DNA from: Rhodoferax sp.
GTDB lineage: Bacteria; Pseudomonadota; Gammaproteobacteria; Burkholderiales; Burkholderiaceae
Length of the DNA stretch: 5,774 bases
Assembly: GCA_028292075.1 (NCBI GenBank)
Contig: JAQGNA010000596.1
Location: forward strand, 1 to 5,774
Direction: 5' to 3'
Shown in pieces: positions 1-3,600 of this stretch (position 1 is the first letter of the stretch; every line of letters begins with the position of its first letter). The translations under genes and the position numbers were made by a program. The notes beneath the pieces were generated by a model. The model worked only from the letters and a program-made list of their open reading frames with translations. It had not been told where the DNA came from and searched no databases.

Positions 1-158
1 GTCGGGATGGTCGGTTTTGGACGCTCGACAACGCCCATCGCCATGGGAGACATGCTGCAGGCCAGCGCCGCCCCCAACCATCTGCGACGTGGCCACAGCG
101 AACCAGATTCATGCCGATCGAGCACCACGGCATCAGGGTGACGGACAGAAAGGTTCAT
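1..158 (-). CDS. Exported protein of unknown function, N-terminal 52 residues only (3' partial)
   Basis: The ATG at 156-158 overlaps the stop of the cytochrome gene (ATGA), has AAGG five bases upstream, and opens a frame that stays open to the left window edge. The visible protein starts MNLSVRHPDAVVLDRHESGS and continues with WPRRRWLGAALACSMSPMAMG. The Arg24-Arg25-Arg26-Trp27-Leu28 stretch followed by a moderately hydrophobic run looks like a twin-arginine export signal with a long n-region, then a proline-rich start of the mature chain (ERPKPTIP). Cys34 lacks a canonical lipobox in front. No domain can be recognised from so little. Context would suit an accessory for the oxidase or cytochromes, for example a copper-delivery (Sco-like) protein, but this is a guess. 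Confidence 0.72.
   Translation of the reverse strand, partial: MNLSVRHPDAVVLDRHESGSLWPRRRWLGAALACSMSPMAMGVVERPKPTIP
155..158 (-). promoter_or_regulatory. ATGA stop-start overlap coupling the cytochrome gene to the third gene
   Basis: ATG (158-156) of the third gene overlaps TGA (157-155) of the cytochrome gene. The repeat of the same arrangement at both junctions supports a single coupled operon. Confidence 0.82.
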
Positions 159-640
159 GGTTGCCTTGAAAGGTTGGCCCAGAGGTCGGCGCATTGGGCA
201 TCCGTGGTGGCATAGCGGGGCATGGCGCCCGCGATGACGATCTGGGCCGGATCGATGCCATCGCGCAAGAGCCTGCACAGGGCCGCCGCATCGTAGGCGG
301 AAGGAGGGCCGCCCCGCCGGCTCCGCGCCATGGCCAGGGTGGCCTTGCCAAGCAGGGGCGCGGTGCGCACCAGCGACGCGGACCAGCCGGTGTTGCTGGC
401 CGCCCTTGCGATGGCGGCCGCGTCGTCCGCCCGGCCATGGCAATTCACACAGCGGGTGGCCGTGGTGGGTAGCGCCTGTTCATGCCCCGCCAGCCGGCCA
501 GGAAGCCCGGTTGCGCCCTGGAACAGGGCTTCGCCGCGCACTGCCGCCGCCCCGTCGCGATGCCGGCCAAGGCCCACCCCCACCGCGCCCGCGAGGCACA
601 GGGCCGCCGCGGCCAGGAGGCACTTGCCAACCCGCGTCAT
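155..640 (-). CDS. Small exported mono-heme cytochrome c
   Basis: This 161-residue protein starts at ATG 638-640, which overlaps the TGA of the large gene (ATGA), and ends at TGA 155-157. The frame is open for another ~240 codons upstream, but that stretch is a shadow of the large gene; the coupled ATG and the signal peptide right after it fix the start. Residues 1-25 (MTRVGKCLLAAAALCLAGAV onward) form an export signal or N-terminal anchor. One heme c site, CVNCH, is at residues 64-68 (DNA 437-451), and Met140 in GAMPRY is the likely distal ligand. Two further cysteines, Cys122 and Cys150, may form a disulphide. The usual GEALF helix lies at 36-40. It is most likely a periplasmic electron carrier for the di-heme module of the preceding protein; it could also act alone. 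No strong Shine-Dalgarno is visible before it, so translation probably depends on coupling. Confidence 0.93.
   Translation of the reverse strand: MTRVGKCLLAAAALCLAGAVGVGLGRHRDGAAAVRGEALFQGATGLPGRLAGHEQALPTTATRCVNCHGRADDAAAIARAASNTGWSASLVRTAPLLGKATLAMARSRRGGPPSAYDAAALCRLLRDGIDPAQIVIAGAMPRYATTDAQCADLWANLSRQP
164..167 (-). promoter_or_regulatory. Ribosome binding site for the third gene
   Basis: The minus strand reads CAAGGCAACCATGA, placing AAGG five bases before the ATG at 158-156. It lies within the last codons of the cytochrome gene and supports this start for the truncated third gene. Confidence 0.6.
637..640 (-). promoter_or_regulatory. ATGA stop-start overlap coupling the fusion gene to the cytochrome gene
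   Basis: On the minus strand the bases read ATGA: ATG (640-638) starts the small cytochrome and TGA (639-637) stops the large fusion gene. No convincing Shine-Dalgarno precedes it (upstream minus-strand bases are GCACGGCCCGGT), so re-initiation by ribosomes finishing the large gene is the likely route. Confidence 0.85.
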
Positions 641-3600
641 ACCGGGCCGTGCAGCACACCGATGGCGTTCAGGCCGGTGCTGCTGCGACCGACGAAGCCA
701 TAGACCTTGCGTCCGGCCGGCACGGTGAAGTCGAAGGCGGTCAGGGTGCCCTGGCCTTGTCCGGTGCCGTAGGGCCCCAGCACGCGGCCGGTGTTCGTGA
801 CGAAACTGAGCTGGGCCACCATGCCGCCGGATCCGGTCTGGCCATAGAGGCGTACCAGGAATTCGCCGGTAGCCCAGGTGAGGTCGTACTGGTTGCCACC
901 AACGTCGCCATGAAAAGCCAGATTGGACGGCGAGCCCAGGCCTTGCACCGCGTCGATCCACCAGCCGCCGCGCACGGTCAGTCCGGTCAGCTTGAAGCCT
1001 GCCGGAATGGTGTCGGTAAAGGCGGTGCCACTGGCCGACCCGAAGATCGGCGACGCCACCAGCGTACCGGGAGCGGAGGCTTCCTCGCTGCCGATCTGCT
1101 GCAGGTAGGCGCTCAGGTCGGACAGCTCGGTGGCGGTCAGCGCAGTGCCCGGGATGTTGGCGCCGTGCGCCTGCATGGCCGCGGTCAGTGTCGGCGCGGA
1201 GCCATCGTGCAGGAAGTTCGATCCCCGCCACACGTCGCGCAGCGTCGGAATGTCGATGCCCGTCAGCGTGCCGCCCAGACGCGTGCCACTGCTCGGCTTG
1301 ATCGTGCCGATGTTCTGCAGCGCCGTGCCCGCGAAGCTCGTGCCGCTGTGGCAACTGGCGCAATTGCGGCTGGTGAACAGGGTCTTGCCATTCACTGCCG
1401 ACGCGGTGAGCGTGCCGGTGCTGCTGCGAAACGGGCTCGGATCGAAGCTGCCGAGCGAGGTCACATAGGCGGCCAGCGCGTCGAGGTCGGCACTGACGCC
1501 CGCCTTGGGCAGGCCCATGGGCTGCGAACGCGTGCCGGTGTTGAACGAGGTGTCGTCCATCAGGCCGAGCCCGCCGGAGAGCTTGCGGATCTGGCCTTCG
1601 AAGTCCTGCACTTCGTCGAAATTGCCGCTCCAGTGCAGCAAGCCGTGGCCCATGCCGGCCCGCCCGCGCAGGATGATGGTGCGGCGCAGGCCTTCGCCCA
1701 GGCCGGTGAGATCCCAGACCCGGCCGTCGGCGCCGCCGTCGTTGTGGCAGCTCGCGCAGCTCATGTAGTTGTCGCGGGCGAGGCGGGGATCGCGGGCGTC
1801 GTAGAACAGTTGCTTGCCCTTGAGCACGGTCGCGGACAACTTCTCGGTACCGATGTTGCCCAGAGTCGTTGCCACGGTCGGTATCGCCTGCCCCAGGTTC
1901 AGCAAGGGCGACAGATCGATCATGCTGATCGTGCGCCCGATGGCGTTGTGCACATACAGCCGCTTGCCGTCGGATGACAAGGCGAGGCTCTGCGGCGCAA
2001 TGCCCACCTCGTAGCGCATCAGCTCGCGCCGACCGGCCACGTCGACCACCGCCACCTGACGGCTGGTTTCGAGCGCGACGAACAGGTAGGCGCCCGCCGG
2101 ATGAAACAGCGCCGCACTGGCCAGGCTGGCATTGTCATGGTCGACCCGGCGCAACAGTTCCTCGGTGCCGGTGGTCAGGTCGATGCGTGAACTGATGGCC
2201 CGCACCGTGTTCTCGAACGTCAGGTTGAGGCCGTCGCGCAAGGTGCCGCGGCGGACGTTGTCCTGCTTCGAAGGCACCCAGGCGGAGCGACCGTCCGGCG
2301 AAATGGCAGGCGCGCCGAGGTAATTGGGAATGCCCCGGCCCTGGTTCTCGCTGTCGGTCCGGTCGCTGTGCGCGAGCACCACCGTGCGCTGCAGCCCGAG
2401 CGTGGCCGGATCGACCATCAGCACTTCGCCGCCCACCGCGGCACCTGCGGCATTGGTGGTCTTGACCGCGGCGGTGCCTTCGCCCGGCAGCGGTGGCGTG
2501 ATGAAGCGCGACACCAGAAGGCGCGTGCCGTCGGCCGAGATGGCCAGATGGCGCGGGTTCGCGCCCACCGGCAGGCTGGCGATCTGCGCCCCCGTGCTGC
2601 CATTGAGCTTGAGCAGCGTGCCGCTTGCCTCCAGCGTGACGAACAGCGTGCCATCCACCGGCGACGCGACCACGCCATAAGGCTGCGAAGCCCGTGGCAG
2701 GTTCACGGTCTGCACCAATGCCAACGTGGCGGGGCTCAGCACGCTGAGGCTCGCGCTGTCGCGGTTGGTGACCCAGATGCGGCCGTCGGCGGCACGCGCC
2801 ACGCTGCGCGGTGCCGCGCCCACTGCAATCTCGGCCACGCGGGTGTTGGTGGCGGTGTCGAACACGCTCACTGTGTCGCCGTCGGGGTTGGCGATCCACA
2901 GGCGCGACGAGGCCCCGGTGCGCGGCTCCATCAACAGCGCGGACGACGACCGTGCGGCCACACCCGCGCCGGTGGAACCGGCGACGGTGACGGCCTGGAC
3001 GAACCGGTAGGTGGCCGTGCGGCCATCGCCGGTGCGGATGGTCAACACCACTTCGAAAACACCGGAAGATGCGTAAGTGTGCTGGACCACGGCGCTGGAA
3101 GACAGCGGGGTGTCGCCGGTGGCGTCACCGAAATTCCAGCTGTACTGCGCGGTGGCCCCGGCCGATAGCGCGGGCGCGTATTGCACCACGGCGCCGCTGT
3201 CCACGGTTGGCGCGGCCAGGGTGGTGACCTTCGGCACCGCATCGACCACATCCCACTGGAATTGCGCATTGGCGGCCAGGTTGCCCGCATTGCGAGCGGT
3301 CACCGTGATGCTGTAGCTGCCGGGTGCGGTGGGGGTGCCACTGATCAGGCCGGATGCGGTGTTGATGGACAGGCCCGCCGGCAGTCCGGTTGCGGTGAAC
3401 GTGAGCGGGTAGCCACCAGGATCGCTGGCCACCGGAGTGACGCTCGCGGCATTTCCGACGACGGTCTTCTGGGCCGCGATCGGCTGCAGGGTCGGCGTCT
3501 GGTAGTCCGCCGGGGCGCCGAACACGGACACTTCGGCGAGCGACAGGAAGTTGGTTCCAGCCAACTGCACGCGCACGAAGCGCCCCACGCCGCCCACCGG

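Noticed and set aside
53..69. Lipoprotein signal at Cys34 of the third gene
   Set aside because: The residues before the cysteine are A-L-A rather than a canonical lipobox such as L-A-G, so lipidation is not supported.
641..1363. Upstream extension of the small cytochrome frame on the minus strand
   Set aside because: This stretch overlaps the large gene in another frame, translates to Arg/His-rich sequence without domain similarity, and the ATG at 640 with a signal peptide right after it is a clear start.
406..1977. A 523-codon open frame on the plus strand
   Set aside because: It lies antisense to the heme and lectin modules, its translation is rich in Arg/Ala/Gly/Pro with no domain, and long antisense frames are expected in GC-rich coding DNA.
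2135..2899. Alternative minus-strand frame of 254 codons (and similar ones at 3125-4297 and 4340-5611)
   Set aside because: These are out-of-frame shadows of the large gene, Arg/His-rich and without recognisable motifs, while the main frame through the same DNA has clear domains.
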